Below, piece by piece: positions 18,643-26,492 of a stretch of 64,000 nt of DNA. Position numbers and translations under genes: made by a program. The DNA is taken from NCBI GenBank assembly GCA_903887775.1, contig CAISRB010000018.1, positions 23,123-87,122 on the forward strand, written 5' to 3'. This stretch comes from an uncultured Bacteroidales bacterium (GTDB lineage: Bacteria > Bacteroidota > Bacteroidia > Bacteroidales > FEN-979). Position 1 is the first letter of the stretch, and each line of letters begins with the position of its first letter. The notes beneath the pieces were generated by a model. That model was not told the DNA's origin. It saw nothing but the letters and a program-made list of their open reading frames with translations, and made no database searches.

Positions 18643-18687
18643 GCGAAGCAGCGAGGTGGTGAAGTAGCGAAATGTGGGTAGCGAGTA
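18643..18687 (+). repeat. octad repeat array (GCGAAnnn), upstream of korA
   Basis: Successive 8-bp units GCGAAGCA, GCGAGGTG, GTGAAGTA, GCGAAATG, then a decayed remainder. The same unit occurs near 12206, 25676, 28504 (inverted) and 55420. The array lies directly upstream of the korA -7 element and covers the expected -33 position. Confidence 0.7.
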
Positions 18688-18688
18688 T

Positions 18689-18785
18689 TTTGCATAAGCG
18701 GTATCAGGTGCAAGGACCCTTCACAGGGCTTTAGGCCCGCTTACCCGGGCGCGACGGAGACACCTTAGCCGCGGTGCAAATATGC
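18689..18785. ncRNA. GC-rich, highly structured element of unknown identity between korA and fdx
   Basis: A 90-bp GC-rich block in an AT-rich spacer can be folded by eye. TTTGCA (18689-18694) pairs with TGCAAA (18775-18780), GCGG (18698-18701) with CCGC (18769-18772), and GGTG (18707-18710) with CACC (18761-18764). Inside are two hairpins, CCCT/AGGG with a TCAC loop (18717-18728) and GCCCG/CGGGC (18735-18750). It lacks the T-arm of a tRNA, the conserved loop of SRP RNA and the cores of the TPP and SAM riboswitches as I know them. It could be a small RNA, a regulatory structure or a REP-like mobile element. Strand is unknown; it lies upstream of the predicted fdx transcript start. Confidence 0.4.
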
Positions 18786-18840
18786 GAACGGATTGTTAAT
18801 AAATTCACATTCGAATCAATTCAGGTTTGTTAAAAATGTT

Positions 18841-18848
18841 TATCTTTG
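18841..18848 (+). promoter_or_regulatory. ferredoxin gene promoter -7 element
   Basis: TATCTTTG on the plus strand matches TAnnTTTG, about 60 bp upstream of the ferredoxin ATG at 18908. The -33 element is not clear. Confidence 0.45.
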
Positions 18849-18907
18849 CAGAGGAAACTTAGTTAATAACCAGGCCTGTTATTTTACAGGCATAAATTCA
18901 ATAAGTC

Positions 18908-19075
18908 ATGGCTTACAAGATTAATGAAGATTGCACAGCTTGTGGAACCTGCATCGATGAATGCCCTGTTGAAGCAATTTCCGAAGGTGATATCTATAAG
19001 ATTAACCCCGAAACCTGCACCGACTGCGGAGCATGCGCAGATGTGTGCCCTGTAGAAGCAATTCATCCTGAATAA
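18908..19075 (+). CDS. 2[4Fe-4S] ferredoxin
   Basis: This 55-residue protein was found by reading the plus strand. It begins MAYKINEDCTACGTCIDECP and repeats the pattern as CTDCGACADVCPVEAI near the end. The two CxxCxxCxxxCP motifs bind two low-potential [4Fe-4S] clusters, the bacterial (clostridial) ferredoxin type. It is divergent from korAB, so it is a likely acceptor for KorAB and possibly for the second oxidoreductase at 27902-30656. It has its own TATCTTTG promoter, and a strong inverted repeat ends the transcript. The length is that of the canonical family. Confidence 0.95.
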   Translation: MAYKINEDCTACGTCIDECPVEAISEGDIYKINPETCTDCGACADVCPVEAIHPE

Positions 19076-19092
19076 GAAACGCAGGATTTAAA

Positions 19093-19130
19093 CATTACGG
19101 GCGGCTCAATGTATTGAGCCGCCCGTAATG
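19093..19130. terminator. bidirectional terminator between fdx and lpxH
   Basis: Two perfect 18-bp arms (19093-19110 and 19113-19130) are separated by two bases, with a GC-rich core (ACGGGCGGCTCAAT) and A/T-rich ends. It sits between the convergent fdx and lpxH genes, touching the lpxH stop codon at 19132. It should stop transcripts from both sides. Confidence 0.85.
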
Positions 19131-19131
19131 T

Positions 19132-19893
19132 TTATGCCCCGAATTCTTTCAGGGCCAGTTTTTCCCCGTCAAATACAGCAAACGTGAAGTGCGTGAGCCA
19201 GTCTCCCAGCACAACCTGCGTGGCTTTTTGAGATAAACGTGTTTCTACCGGATAATGGTAGTGACCGTAAATCAGGTAATCGAGTCCGGGATTCTGTTTA
19301 ATCAGTTCTTCCGAATGAAAAAGGATCCTTTCATTGATCAGCCTGAGATTCCTTTCTTCTTCCTTCTTTTCCTTCTGCAACGCAGCGTAACGGCTTTTTC
19401 TCGACCAGAACAATGCCATGCTGATCCCCAGGTCGGGATGGATAAGCCTGAAGAGCCACTGGTTAAGCGGACTGGCAAAAACCTTTTTGATAAACTTGTA
19501 CCCATGGTCGCCGGGACCAAGTCCATCGCCATGTGCCAGGTAAAAATTCCTGCCGTTGAATGTTCTGAATTCCGGTTCCCGGTGGAGTTGTAACCCAATT
19601 TCTTCCTGAAGGTACGATAAAGCCCACATATCATGGTTCCCCCTGAACAGATGGACAGGGATTCCTGTGTCGGCAATTTCGGCAAGCATCCCCAGCATGC
19701 GGGTGTAACCCCTTGGAACTACTGTTTTATATTCAAACCAGAAATCGAAAAGATCACCCATCAGGAAGATCTCTTCAGCATCCTCCCTTACTTTGACAAG
19801 CCATTGAACAAGCTTTTTTTCCCGTTCAAGGCTTTGCTTATGATCGGGTATTCCAAGGTGAAAATCCGATGCGAAGTATATCTTTCCTTTCAT
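19132..19893 (-). CDS. lpxH: UDP-2,3-diacylglucosamine diphosphatase
   Basis: This peripheral inner-membrane calcineurin-like phosphoesterase cleaves UDP-2,3-diacylglucosamine to lipid X and UMP in lipid A synthesis. The metal ligand blocks are all visible: ASDFHLGIP (8-16), GDLFDFWFEY (46-55), RGNHDMW (79-85), HGDGLGPGDHGYK and YGHYHYP. The length of 253 aa is normal. It is separate from the lpx cluster at 56123-59363. The downstream end abuts the shared terminator. Confidence 0.92.
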   Translation of the reverse strand: MKGKIYFASDFHLGIPDHKQSLEREKKLVQWLVKVREDAEEIFLMGDLFDFWFEYKTVVPRGYTRMLGMLAEIADTGIPVHLFRGNHDMWALSYLQEEIGLQLHREPEFRTFNGRNFYLAHGDGLGPGDHGYKFIKKVFASPLNQWLFRLIHPDLGISMALFWSRKSRYAALQKEKKEEERNLRLINERILFHSEELIKQNPGLDYLIYGHYHYPVETRLSQKATQVVLGDWLTHFTFAVFDGEKLALKEFGA

Positions 19894-19918
19894 AGTATGA
19901 AGGCAAATATCGGAAATT

Positions 19919-20662
19919 TTATTCGGAATGTTGTTTCATGGCATTTATGGCCCTTTCCTGTATTATCCTTTCGTGATGAAACAAGGCATGCTTATTCCCG
20001 GGAAAGGCTTTGTTAAGTGAACTGTCGAGCCTGATAAAGTAAACGGAATCATTTTTATATATAAGCAAAGGATTTACACCTAACCCCTGATTCAATACCA
20101 GCAGGGAGGTGAGGCTGTTCGGATGCCGTGTGATGTAATCAGTCTCAAGCTTCTTTTGCCCCTCCCAAACGGGTCTGAGAGATTCATCCAGTTTGTTGCT
20201 GAGAACGGCAAAATCAGGATCTTCCTGGTGGGTCATCAGCACATTCTCGAGCGAATCATAGATGATCCTGTTTTCATTTGTGCTGATAAAAAATCCCGAC
20301 AGGGCCAGGCTGTTATCGGATCCACTGATTACCACATCTGATGGAAAGGATTTGCAGGATCCCGGGATTTTCACGAAACTGCCGGGCATGACCTCAAGTA
20401 CGAGAGGGGAATGCCGTGGCAGGCTTAAAAGATAAAGTCCTGCTTCTTGTAATTGCAGCGTAAAGGAAAATACTCCCGTTGTATCAAGAGTGAGTGAATC
20501 CAGGGTTGTTGAATTTTGGACCCCCAGTTCCTGCAACATTAGCAATTGCCCTGAGGCATTTGTAATCGTTCCGCTTATATTCGTATTGCCTTTCTTCTTT
20601 TCAGAGCATGAACTGCTTATCAGCAACGAGATCAGCAAAACACTAATTAATAACCTGTTCAT
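19919..20662 (-). CDS. DUF4369-type lipoprotein without thioredoxin domain
   Basis: The signal peptide LLISVLLISLLISSSC ends in a lipobox cysteine near residue 19, so this is a lipoprotein. Residues 25-110 (ISGTITNASGQLLMLQEL, then TLDSLTLDTTGVFSFTLQL) match the DUF4369 domain that usually precedes a TlpA-like thioredoxin domain in Bacteroidota. Here the 247-residue protein continues into a helical region and ends (NAMKQHSE) without any CxxC thioredoxin fold. It is thus a truncated or specialised member. Its start overlaps the Nudix gene stop by 4 bp (ATGA), indicating one transcript with the upstream genes. Confidence 0.75.
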   Translation of the reverse strand: MNRLLISVLLISLLISSSCSEKKKGNTNISGTITNASGQLLMLQELGVQNSTTLDSLTLDTTGVFSFTLQLQEAGLYLLSLPRHSPLVLEVMPGSFVKIPGSCKSFPSDVVISGSDNSLALSGFFISTNENRIIYDSLENVLMTHQEDPDFAVLSNKLDESLRPVWEGQKKLETDYITRHPNSLTSLLVLNQGLGVNPLLIYKNDSVYFIRLDSSLNKAFPGNKHALFHHERIIQERAINAMKQHSE

Positions 20663-21108
20663 CTCAATTCCGTTTTGATCTTCTCAATAATATACCTGTC
20701 TACAGGAAATGTGAAATCCTCCTTTTTCAGCTCATTTATCTTCATCCACCTGAAACTTTGAGCCCCGTCAACGGCAGGAATGTCATACAATTTCCCGGTC
20801 GTTTTGAAAGGATAAGGCTTATCAATATGCAAGCTGTAGTATACATTGAACAGTTGCATATTCTTTGGTAACAGGGTAGTTGGCTGGTAAAAATCTGTTG
20901 TATAGAAATGTGATATATGATTGATTTCCGAGTTCAATTCCTCCCTGAACTCCCTTCGGAGGCAGTCAATGGCTCCTTCCCCGAACTCAAGGGCCCCTCC
21001 GGGGAATTTCGTCATGAACATGCCGAGACGGAATTCGTCGGTGACAAGGATATAGCCATCCACCGGAAAAAGACCGTAAATTCTTATATTAAAATGATTT
21101 TCACTCAT
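20659..21108 (-). CDS. Nudix hydrolase
   Basis: This 149-residue protein has a recognisable Nudix box GALEFGEGAIDCLRREFREE and following residues (approx. 38-60), the GX5EX7REUXEEXGU metal site that hydrolyses nucleoside diphosphates linked to another moiety. The substrate cannot be read from sequence. The gene overlaps the PIN gene by 8 bp upstream and the DUF4369 gene by 4 bp downstream, so these genes are translationally linked. Confidence 0.88.
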   Translation of the reverse strand: MSENHFNIRIYGLFPVDGYILVTDEFRLGMFMTKFPGGALEFGEGAIDCLRREFREELNSEINHISHFYTTDFYQPTTLLPKNMQLFNVYYSLHIDKPYPFKTTGKLYDIPAVDGAQSFRWMKINELKKEDFTFPVDRYIIEKIKTELR

Positions 21109-21526
21109 CGGTTTTTCTTCCTTTCAGGTAGGTTTCAGGGCTCATCACCGCCAGCTTGCTATATTTGAAATCCCTGATATTGCGTGTTAAAATGATGGTG
21201 ATCTGAGGATGACTTTCTGCAGTATAATTTTGCAGGGCATCTTCAAAGTCGTGGTACCCCGAATGAATGGATGAACGTACAACACCTGGTGGCATCGAGA
21301 GTGTTTTAATGATGATCTCCAGTTTATTGAACTGGTCAATGATCTTTTTGTGTGAGGCTGATTTACTCAGAATATAGTAGGCATTGCTGTATGTAAGAGG
21401 GGATGAGTACGTTGCTAATTTGCCTGCCTCAGCCAGCATGAAAATTGCTGCAGCATACTCCGCAAATGGCTGCCGGTCGGTAATCAAATCAAGGATCACA
21501 TCAGTATCGAGAAACAAATGGTCCAT
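21101..21526 (-). CDS. PIN-domain toxin (RNase), type II toxin-antitoxin
   Basis: This 141-residue PIN-domain protein probably cleaves RNA. It starts MDHLFLDTDVILDLITDRQP with the first acidic residue pair, has DFEDALQNYTAE in the middle of its second half, and ILTRNIRDF near the end. It lies directly after the antitoxin gene (0-1 bp gap), the standard order. The target is unknown, and it overlaps the Nudix gene by 8 bp. Confidence 0.88.
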   Translation of the reverse strand: MDHLFLDTDVILDLITDRQPFAEYAAAIFMLAEAGKLATYSSPLTYSNAYYILSKSASHKKIIDQFNKLEIIIKTLSMPPGVVRSSIHSGYHDFEDALQNYTAESHPQITIILTRNIRDFKYSKLAVMSPETYLKGRKTDE

Positions 21527-21778
21527 TTATTTGTATTTATTTGCTAAGGCGGATTTCAGTTCCTGTTTGTAGTCAGATCCTTCGGGTAGTTTTATTGACC
21601 CTTTTAATGAAGATACCAGTGGGGAGTAATTTGAAGATGGGTGCGTGGCTTCCCTGCAAATCTGGGTTTTTAAATACGTTTCCACCATATCTGACAAACT
21701 CCGGCCCGATTTACGCGCAACAACTTTTGCTTTTATAATAACTGCCTTATCCAAAGTCAGAGTTAATTTAACATTCAT
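21527..21778 (-). CDS. antitoxin of PIN-type toxin-antitoxin pair (DUF6364-like)
   Basis: This 83-residue protein begins MNVKLTLTLDKAVIIKAKVV and continues with SGRSLSDMVETYLKTQI, a short ribbon-helix-helix-like DNA-binding segment as in the DUF6364 antitoxins. The rest is a flexible toxin-neutralising tail. It precedes the PIN toxin gene directly. A 10-bp palindrome touches its start codon, and a promoter lies just upstream, so self-repression is likely. Confidence 0.85.
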   Translation of the reverse strand: MNVKLTLTLDKAVIIKAKVVARKSGRSLSDMVETYLKTQICREATHPSSNYSPLVSSLKGSIKLPEGSDYKQELKSALANKYK

Positions 21779-21828
21779 ACACGTGTAAATTAAAATACAA
21801 ATATACGTGTAAAGTATGTAAATTGCAA
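21778..21828 (-). promoter_or_regulatory. toxin-antitoxin promoter with palindromic operator
   Basis: TACACGTGTA (21778-21787) is a perfect palindrome beginning at the last base of the antitoxin start codon. A near copy TATACGTGTA (21802-21811) lies 24 bp further upstream, and ACGTGTAAA is shared as a direct repeat. The -7 element TATATTTG (plus 21798-21805) lies between and overlaps the second site, with a TTG at 21826-21828 as -33. Binding of the antitoxin here would block the promoter. Confidence 0.65.
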
Positions 21829-21881
21829 ATAATTCTTTCCTTTAATCCCGGAAGGCCTGAAAAGTGATACAATGCAAACAA

Positions 21882-22544
21882 TTATTTCGTGGCCCTTGAT
21901 ATCTGCCTTTTACCCGGAGGACCGGGGATCTTTTCAACAATGAATCCGGCGGCTTTCATTGATCTGATAACATCACCCTTTACCGAATAGGTTGTAAGAA
22001 CCCCGCCCCGTTTCATAGCAATAAACAGTTTGCGGAAGATTTCATTTGTCCAGAGTTCAGGCTGGACAGCGGGCGAAAATGCATCAAAATAAATGAGATC
22101 AAGGTGGTTTTCAAAAGGAGAATAATCCTGAAGTTTCATAAGGATTTTATGAAGGCTGAAGAAGCTGCTTATCTTTTCTTCCTTTCCCCAGCCGGCGAGA
22201 TGAATTTTTTCGAAAAACACTGTCTGCTCACCAGGGCACAGCATGCCAGGATAGTTAAGTTTCGTCCAGGTTCCCTGATCCAGGGGGTAAGCTTCGATGG
22301 CGGAATACACTACAGACTTTTTAACTGCTTCCGCTTCAATCAGGGTCAGCAAAGCATTCAGCCCAGTGCCGAATCCTATCTCGAGAACGTTGAACGGGTC
22401 TTTTCCTTTGACAATTTGCCTGAACCCTGCATCGATAAAGACATGTCTTGACTCCTGCACAGCTCCGTGTGAAGAATGATAGGTTTCATTCAACTCCGTA
22501 TTCAGAATTGTATGGGAAGAATCCTCTGTAATTATAACCTGCAA
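21882..22544 (-). CDS. mnmD: tRNA 5-methylaminomethyl-2-thiouridine methyltransferase, MnmD type
   Basis: This methyltransferase uses S-adenosylmethionine to make mnm5(s2)U at wobble position 34 of certain tRNAs. It has the DUF752 fold: FIDAGFRQIVKGKDPFNV, the SAM-binding LEIGFGTGLNALLT, and DLIYFDAFSPAVQPELWT, ending with GGVLTTYSVKGDVIRSM and GPPGKRQISRATK. The 220-residue length fits the stand-alone MnmD rather than the MnmC fusion. It lies between the toxin-antitoxin pair and the fused dehydrogenase E1. Confidence 0.88.
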   Translation of the reverse strand: MQVIITEDSSHTILNTELNETYHSSHGAVQESRHVFIDAGFRQIVKGKDPFNVLEIGFGTGLNALLTLIEAEAVKKSVVYSAIEAYPLDQGTWTKLNYPGMLCPGEQTVFFEKIHLAGWGKEEKISSFFSLHKILMKLQDYSPFENHLDLIYFDAFSPAVQPELWTNEIFRKLFIAMKRGGVLTTYSVKGDVIRSMKAAGFIVEKIPGPPGKRQISRATK

Positions 22545-22575
22545 TGACCTGTAAATATAGCTAACCGTAAAAGAT

Positions 22576-24981
22576 CTACCACAGCCTCACATACTTGTTC
22601 GGGTTGTATTCGTGCATCAGTTCGTAAATGGTCTCAAATACGTTTTCGGCATTGGGGTTCGAAAAATAATCCCCGTCGTTGCTGTAAGCCGGGCGATGGT
22701 CGTTCGATGTGATCGTACGTGGTTCAATATCGAGGAAGCTGTAACCTTTCTGCCCTTCCAGGACATTCTGCATCATGTAAGCTGTCGCGCCACCAGGGAC
22801 ATCTTCGTCGAAGAAAACGATCTTGTTTGTTTTCTTCAGGGAGCTGACAATAGTCCCGTGCAGGTCGAAAGGGATGAGGGACTGAACATCGATAAGCTCC
22901 ACCGAAATATTGAATTCCTTAAGCTGGGCAACGGCTTCCTGAGCTATACGGACACAAGAACCGTATGTGACGAGGGTGATGTCGCTGCCTTCGTTCAGGA
23001 TGTCAGGAACACCAAGCGGAACCCTGAAGCGCCCGATATTTGCAGGCATTTTTTCCTTGAGCCGGTATCCGTTAAGGGGTTCTATGATAAGGGCCGGGTC
23101 ATCTGAAGCTATCATTGTATTATAAAAGCCTGCAGCCTGTGTCATATTCCTGGGCACAAGCACATATACGCCGCGAATTGAGTTGATGACCATGCTGAGG
23201 GGGGATCCTGAATGCCAAATCCCAACCAGCCTGTGACCGCGGGTGGAAATGATCATCGGCACCTTCTGACCGCCTTTTGTACGGTAATGGGTGGTTGCAA
23301 TATCATCGCTCAGGACCTGCAGCCCGTAAAGCAGATAATCAAAATATTGTATCTCGGTAACAGGTCGGAAGCCTCTTAAGGCAAGTCCCAAACCCTGCCC
23401 CAGGATGGTAAGTTCGCGTATTCCTGTATCAAACACCCTGTTTTCACCGAATTTTGCCTGAAGGCCTTCCAGTGTCTGGTTAACGCCGCCGATCTTACCA
23501 ACATCCTCCCCGAAGTACACCATGAGCGGGTTGTTTTTCAGGAGGTAGTCGTTGTTAGCCAGAAGAATTTCACGCCCGGTGACCACAGGAGAATCTTCAT
23601 TAAATGCCGGAGGAATGCTTTCGACTTTCAGTGCAGCCTGTGCCGACTGGCTGTAAAGATGAGAGCTGTAGCGGTCGTAGTTAAGTCGTTTCTGTTCATC
23701 CATCCACACTTCAAGGTCGGCCTTCATAGGCTTTTTCATGCTGCAGGTTGTACAGACATCTCTCAGGATCTTCTTTGCAGATGATATGATGTCTTTACGG
23801 ATAGGCTCTGAAACCATTTTCAGGTCGGCAACGATCTTGTCGATACGATCCTGCTTTTTGCAAGGGCAGTTTGTGGAAGTCACCACTTTTATCAGATGTT
23901 CCCTCTCGGCCCTGATGGGTGCCTGGAATGCTTTCCATGCCGCATCACGGGACGATTTGGCTGATTTAACTGCATCTGCTTCGATGAGGTCAAGTTCAGA
24001 GGCATTTGCGATGCCGGCTTCGAGTATCCATTCCCGCATTTTGCGGTTGCAATCAAATTCTTTCTCCCAGGCGAGCCGCTCAGGCGACTTATAGCGCTCA
24101 TGGGAACCCGAAGTGGAATGACCCTGGGGCTGTGTGAGTTCGGTAACATGAAATACCACCGGAACATGGTCTTTCCGGCATATTGAAATCCCTTCTTCAA
24201 ACATATCAAGCAAGGCAGGATAGTCCCATCCCTTGCAGGTATAAAGGAGAATGCCTCCGGGTTTGTCTTTTTCTTTCTCAAAGCCTTTCAGTACTTCAGA
24301 AATGTTTTCCTTCGTGGTCTGGTATTTCCTGGGAACACTGATCCCATAGCCGTCGTCCCAAACCGCAAGGGCCATCGGCACCTGCTGTACGCCAGCAGCA
24401 TTAATGGTTTCCCAGAAATGACCTTCCGAAGTCGAGGCATCTCCAATCATGCCAAAGGCAACTTCATTCCCGTTCACGGTAAATTTTTTCCCGGCTTCCT
24501 GCATCACCATGCTGTTCCTGAATGTTTTTGAAGCCAGAGCAAGACCCAGCAGGCGCGGCATCTGGGCAGCAGTAGGGGAGATGTCACCTGAAGAATTCTT
24601 TTGTTTTGTCAGGTCTTTCCATTCCCCTTTTTCGTTAAGGCTTCGGGTAGCGAAATGATTGTTCATAAGCCTTCCACCATTATCCGGATTACGCGTAAGA
24701 TCCGTGTCCCCGTATATATGGGCGAAAAAACGTTCCTTATCCGACAGGCCGGCAGCCATCATAAACGTTTGCTCCCGGTAATACCCCGAGCGCCAGTCAC
24801 CCTGCATGAAGAATTTGGCCATGGCAATCTGCGGAACCTCCTTGCCATCACCAAAGATCCCGAAATTGGCTCTTCCACCTAAAGCTTCCCGACGCCCCAG
24901 AATACTTACTTGCCTCGATTCGCATGCAAGCCGGTAGTCGGCCAGAACTTCTTCTTTGATAAACTTTCTTTTTCTGGTCAT
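22576..24981 (-). CDS. 2-oxoacid dehydrogenase E1, fused alpha and beta subunits (branched-chain type)
   Basis: The 801-residue protein joins E1-alpha (residues ~1-390; GDASTSEGHFWETINAAG is the TPP site) to E1-beta (~460-801; FGEDVGKIGGVNQTLEGL and GSPLSMVINSIRG). Such fusions in Bacteroidota are annotated as branched-chain 2-oxoacid dehydrogenase E1, oxidatively decarboxylating the keto acids of Val, Leu and Ile with separate E2 and E3, not seen nearby. The linker carries unusual cysteine pairs, NCPCKK (~378) and VCTTCSM (~412). A 42-bp GAATATC-type repeat precedes the gene. Substrate assignment is by family only. Confidence 0.85.
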   Translation of the reverse strand: MTRKRKFIKEEVLADYRLACESRQVSILGRREALGGRANFGIFGDGKEVPQIAMAKFFMQGDWRSGYYREQTFMMAAGLSDKERFFAHIYGDTDLTRNPDNGGRLMNNHFATRSLNEKGEWKDLTKQKNSSGDISPTAAQMPRLLGLALASKTFRNSMVMQEAGKKFTVNGNEVAFGMIGDASTSEGHFWETINAAGVQQVPMALAVWDDGYGISVPRKYQTTKENISEVLKGFEKEKDKPGGILLYTCKGWDYPALLDMFEEGISICRKDHVPVVFHVTELTQPQGHSTSGSHERYKSPERLAWEKEFDCNRKMREWILEAGIANASELDLIEADAVKSAKSSRDAAWKAFQAPIRAEREHLIKVVTSTNCPCKKQDRIDKIVADLKMVSEPIRKDIISSAKKILRDVCTTCSMKKPMKADLEVWMDEQKRLNYDRYSSHLYSQSAQAALKVESIPPAFNEDSPVVTGREILLANNDYLLKNNPLMVYFGEDVGKIGGVNQTLEGLQAKFGENRVFDTGIRELTILGQGLGLALRGFRPVTEIQYFDYLLYGLQVLSDDIATTHYRTKGGQKVPMIISTRGHRLVGIWHSGSPLSMVINSIRGVYVLVPRNMTQAAGFYNTMIASDDPALIIEPLNGYRLKEKMPANIGRFRVPLGVPDILNEGSDITLVTYGSCVRIAQEAVAQLKEFNISVELIDVQSLIPFDLHGTIVSSLKKTNKIVFFDEDVPGGATAYMMQNVLEGQKGYSFLDIEPRTITSNDHRPAYSNDGDYFSNPNAENVFETIYELMHEYNPNKYVRLW

Positions 24982-25000
24982 AGGTTCGGATTAGGGAACA

Positions 25001-25042
25001 GAAATTCGAATATTGATCAACGAACTTTGAGTAACGAATGAT
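25001..25042 (+). repeat. 42-bp element of six GAAnnnn heptads, copy 1
   Basis: Six successive 7-bp units start GAAATTC, GAATATT, GATCAAC, GAACTTT, GAGTAAC, GAATGAT. The same six-unit layout with the same order of middle units recurs at 28465, 46255 and 62372. This copy lies between rubrerythrin and the fused E1 gene. Confidence 0.8.
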
Positions 25043-25047
25043 TATTC

Positions 25048-25626
25048 TTAAAAATTCTCAGCTAAAAGTTCAAAATAGGATTGTGGATGCTGGCATGCGG
25101 GACAGTTCTGAAGGGCTTTCGTGCCAAAATGAATGTAGCCGCATTTCCTGCAAATCCAGTAAACTTTCTCCTCTTTTTCAAAAACCTTATTTTTTTTGAT
25201 GTTGTTGAGAAGTTTCCTGTAACGCTTTTCATGGTGCTCTTCAACCTGGGAAATCAGTTTATAGGCGGTGGTAACTTTAGGGAAGCCTTCCTCAGCGGCA
25301 ATCCTTGCAAATTCAGGGTAAAGCTCCGACCATTCTTCTTTTTCACCATCGGCAGCAGATTTCAGGTTTTCAGCAGTAGTTGACAGGATACCTGCCGGAT
25401 AGGTTGCGGTGATCTCAACCGGGCCCCCTTCCAGGAAACGGAAGAAGATTTTTGCATGCTGCTCTTCGTTGAGGGCAGTCTCCATGAACAGGGCAGAGAT
25501 CTGCTCGTATCCTTCTTTATTAGCCTGCTTTGCAAAGAAAGTATAACGGTTTTTAGCCTGGGATTCGCCTGCGAATGATTTCAGCAGGTTTTTTTCAGTA
25601 AGTGTCCCCTTGATCGATTTTTCCAT
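25048..25626 (-). CDS. rubrerythrin
   Basis: This non-haem di-iron peroxidase of anaerobes reduces hydrogen peroxide with electrons from rubredoxin or NADH. The four-helix di-iron domain has ESQAKNRYTFFAKQANKEG and LNEEQHAKIFFRFLEGG with the E(E)xxH motifs. The C-terminus is a rubredoxin-like domain with CRKCGYIHFG and CPACQHPQSYFE. The length of 192 aa is normal. A TACCTTTG promoter lies 18 bp upstream. Rubredoxin, glutathione peroxidase and a peroxiredoxin follow nearby, forming an oxidative-stress cluster. Confidence 0.95.
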   Translation of the reverse strand: MEKSIKGTLTEKNLLKSFAGESQAKNRYTFFAKQANKEGYEQISALFMETALNEEQHAKIFFRFLEGGPVEITATYPAGILSTTAENLKSAADGEKEEWSELYPEFARIAAEEGFPKVTTAYKLISQVEEHHEKRYRKLLNNIKKNKVFEKEEKVYWICRKCGYIHFGTKALQNCPACQHPQSYFELLAENF

Positions 25627-25643
25627 AAAGAATGAGTTTATAG

Positions 25644-25651
25644 CAAAGGTA
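25644..25651 (-). promoter_or_regulatory. rubrerythrin promoter -7 element
   Basis: TACCTTTG on the minus strand, 18 bp upstream of the ATG, is the optimal Bacteroidota -7 element. An octad repeat array begins 25 bp further upstream. Confidence 0.5.
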
Positions 25652-25675
25652 CGTTAAAAGGCGAAAAATCATGCA

Positions 25676-25715
25676 GCGAAGTTGCGAAATAGTGAAACAG
25701 CGAATCAGCGAAAAA
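25676..25715 (+). repeat. octad repeat array (GCGAAnnn), upstream of rubrerythrin
   Basis: Five consecutive 8-bp units: GCGAAGTT, GCGAAATA, GTGAAACA, GCGAATCA, GCGAAAAA. It is followed at about 25740-25775 by a separate run of ATCA/ATCC-like tetranucleotides that reaches the rubredoxin stop codon. Confidence 0.75.
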
Positions 25716-25763
25716 CCATTCGATATTCTGGTATTTCCTTCAATAAATCAATCCATCCCTCCA

Positions 25764-25925
25764 TCAATCAATCGGCATGTAGTCTTCCTTGCCCACTCCG
25801 CAAATCGGGCAAACCCAATCATCAGGAATGTCTTCAAAAGCTGTTCCTGGTGCAATCCCCGAATCGGGATCTCCTGTCCCCGGGTCATACACATGACCAC
25901 AAACAGTGCATTTAAATGTTTTCAT
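25764..25925 (-). CDS. rubredoxin
   Basis: This 53-residue electron carrier has a single iron bound by four cysteines in [10 protein letters not shown] and [13 protein letters not shown]. The start is the ATG at 25923-25925, giving [10 protein letters not shown]; an earlier in-frame start would lie inside the glutathione peroxidase gene. The stop overlap of 4 bp with that gene shows coupling. It is the likely donor for the rubrerythrin encoded next in line. Confidence 0.95.
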   Translation of the reverse strand: MKTFKCTVCGHVYDPGTGDPDSGIAPGTAFEDIPDDWVCPICGVGKEDYMPID

Positions 25926-26467
25926 TTGTTTTCTATCCAGTTTATGATTTTGTCGCATGTGGGAAGGTCACCCGGGGGTACCATTCCGACCAGTTTCCCA
26001 TTCTCATCAATCATGAATTTCTGGAAATTCCATTTTACCGGAGCATCCATCACACCGTTCTCATCCTTGCTGGTCAGCCATCGGTATAAGGGATCAATAT
26101 CCTTCCCCTTAACCGAGATCTTCGACATCATAGGGAAAGTTACTCCATAATTAAGGGTGCAGAATTCCCTGATCTGTTTGTTATCGCCCGGCTCCTGTGA
26201 CATAAAGTTGTTGGCCGGGAAACCGAGGATCACAAAATTCCTGTCAGCATATTTGATATAAAGCTCTTCCAATTGAGCGTACTGTGGAGTATGTCCGCAT
26301 TTGGATGCAGTATTTACTATTAAAACCTTTTTACCTTTCAGTGATGAAAGATCGAATGGCTGCCCTTCAAGAGTGGTGGCACTGAAATCATAAAATGATT
26401 TCACCGTTTGTGAATTTGCTGTATTTATCATGGCTGCAATTATAATAATTAATTGAAAAATTTTCAT
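25922..26467 (-). CDS. glutathione peroxidase family thiol peroxidase, exported
   Basis: The signal peptide ([17 protein letters not shown]) places it in the periplasm. The peroxidatic residue is a cysteine, not selenocysteine, in [21 protein letters not shown]. Other family blocks are [15 protein letters not shown] and [18 protein letters not shown] with the Trp and Asn of the active site. The 181-residue, cysteine-type bacterial enzymes usually take electrons from thioredoxin rather than glutathione. It is transcribed with rubredoxin and divergent from the peroxiredoxin gene. Confidence 0.93.
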   Translation of the reverse strand: MKIFQLIIIIAAMINTANSQTVKSFYDFSATTLEGQPFDLSSLKGKKVLIVNTASKCGHTPQYAQLEELYIKYADRNFVILGFPANNFMSQEPGDNKQIREFCTLNYGVTFPMMSKISVKGKDIDPLYRWLTSKDENGVMDAPVKWNFQKFMIDENGKLVGMVPPGDLPTCDKIINWIENK

Positions 26468-26474
26468 ACCTTTG
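26467..26474 (+). promoter_or_regulatory. -7 element of the peroxiredoxin gene
   Basis: TACCTTTG on the plus strand overlaps the start codon of the divergent glutathione peroxidase gene. It means translation of the peroxiredoxin cannot begin at the first open TTG (26472), and supports a start at 26493 or later. Confidence 0.45.
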
Positions 26475-26492
26475 AGTTATATAGTTTATTTC

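Noticed and set aside
18689..18785. tRNA, SRP RNA or SAM/TPP riboswitch
   Set aside because: No T-arm, no SRP tetraloop region and no riboswitch core could be found, and the element lies before the predicted fdx transcript start.
25922..26467. Selenocysteine glutathione peroxidase
   Set aside because: The peroxidatic codon is a normal cysteine and no in-frame TGA is present.
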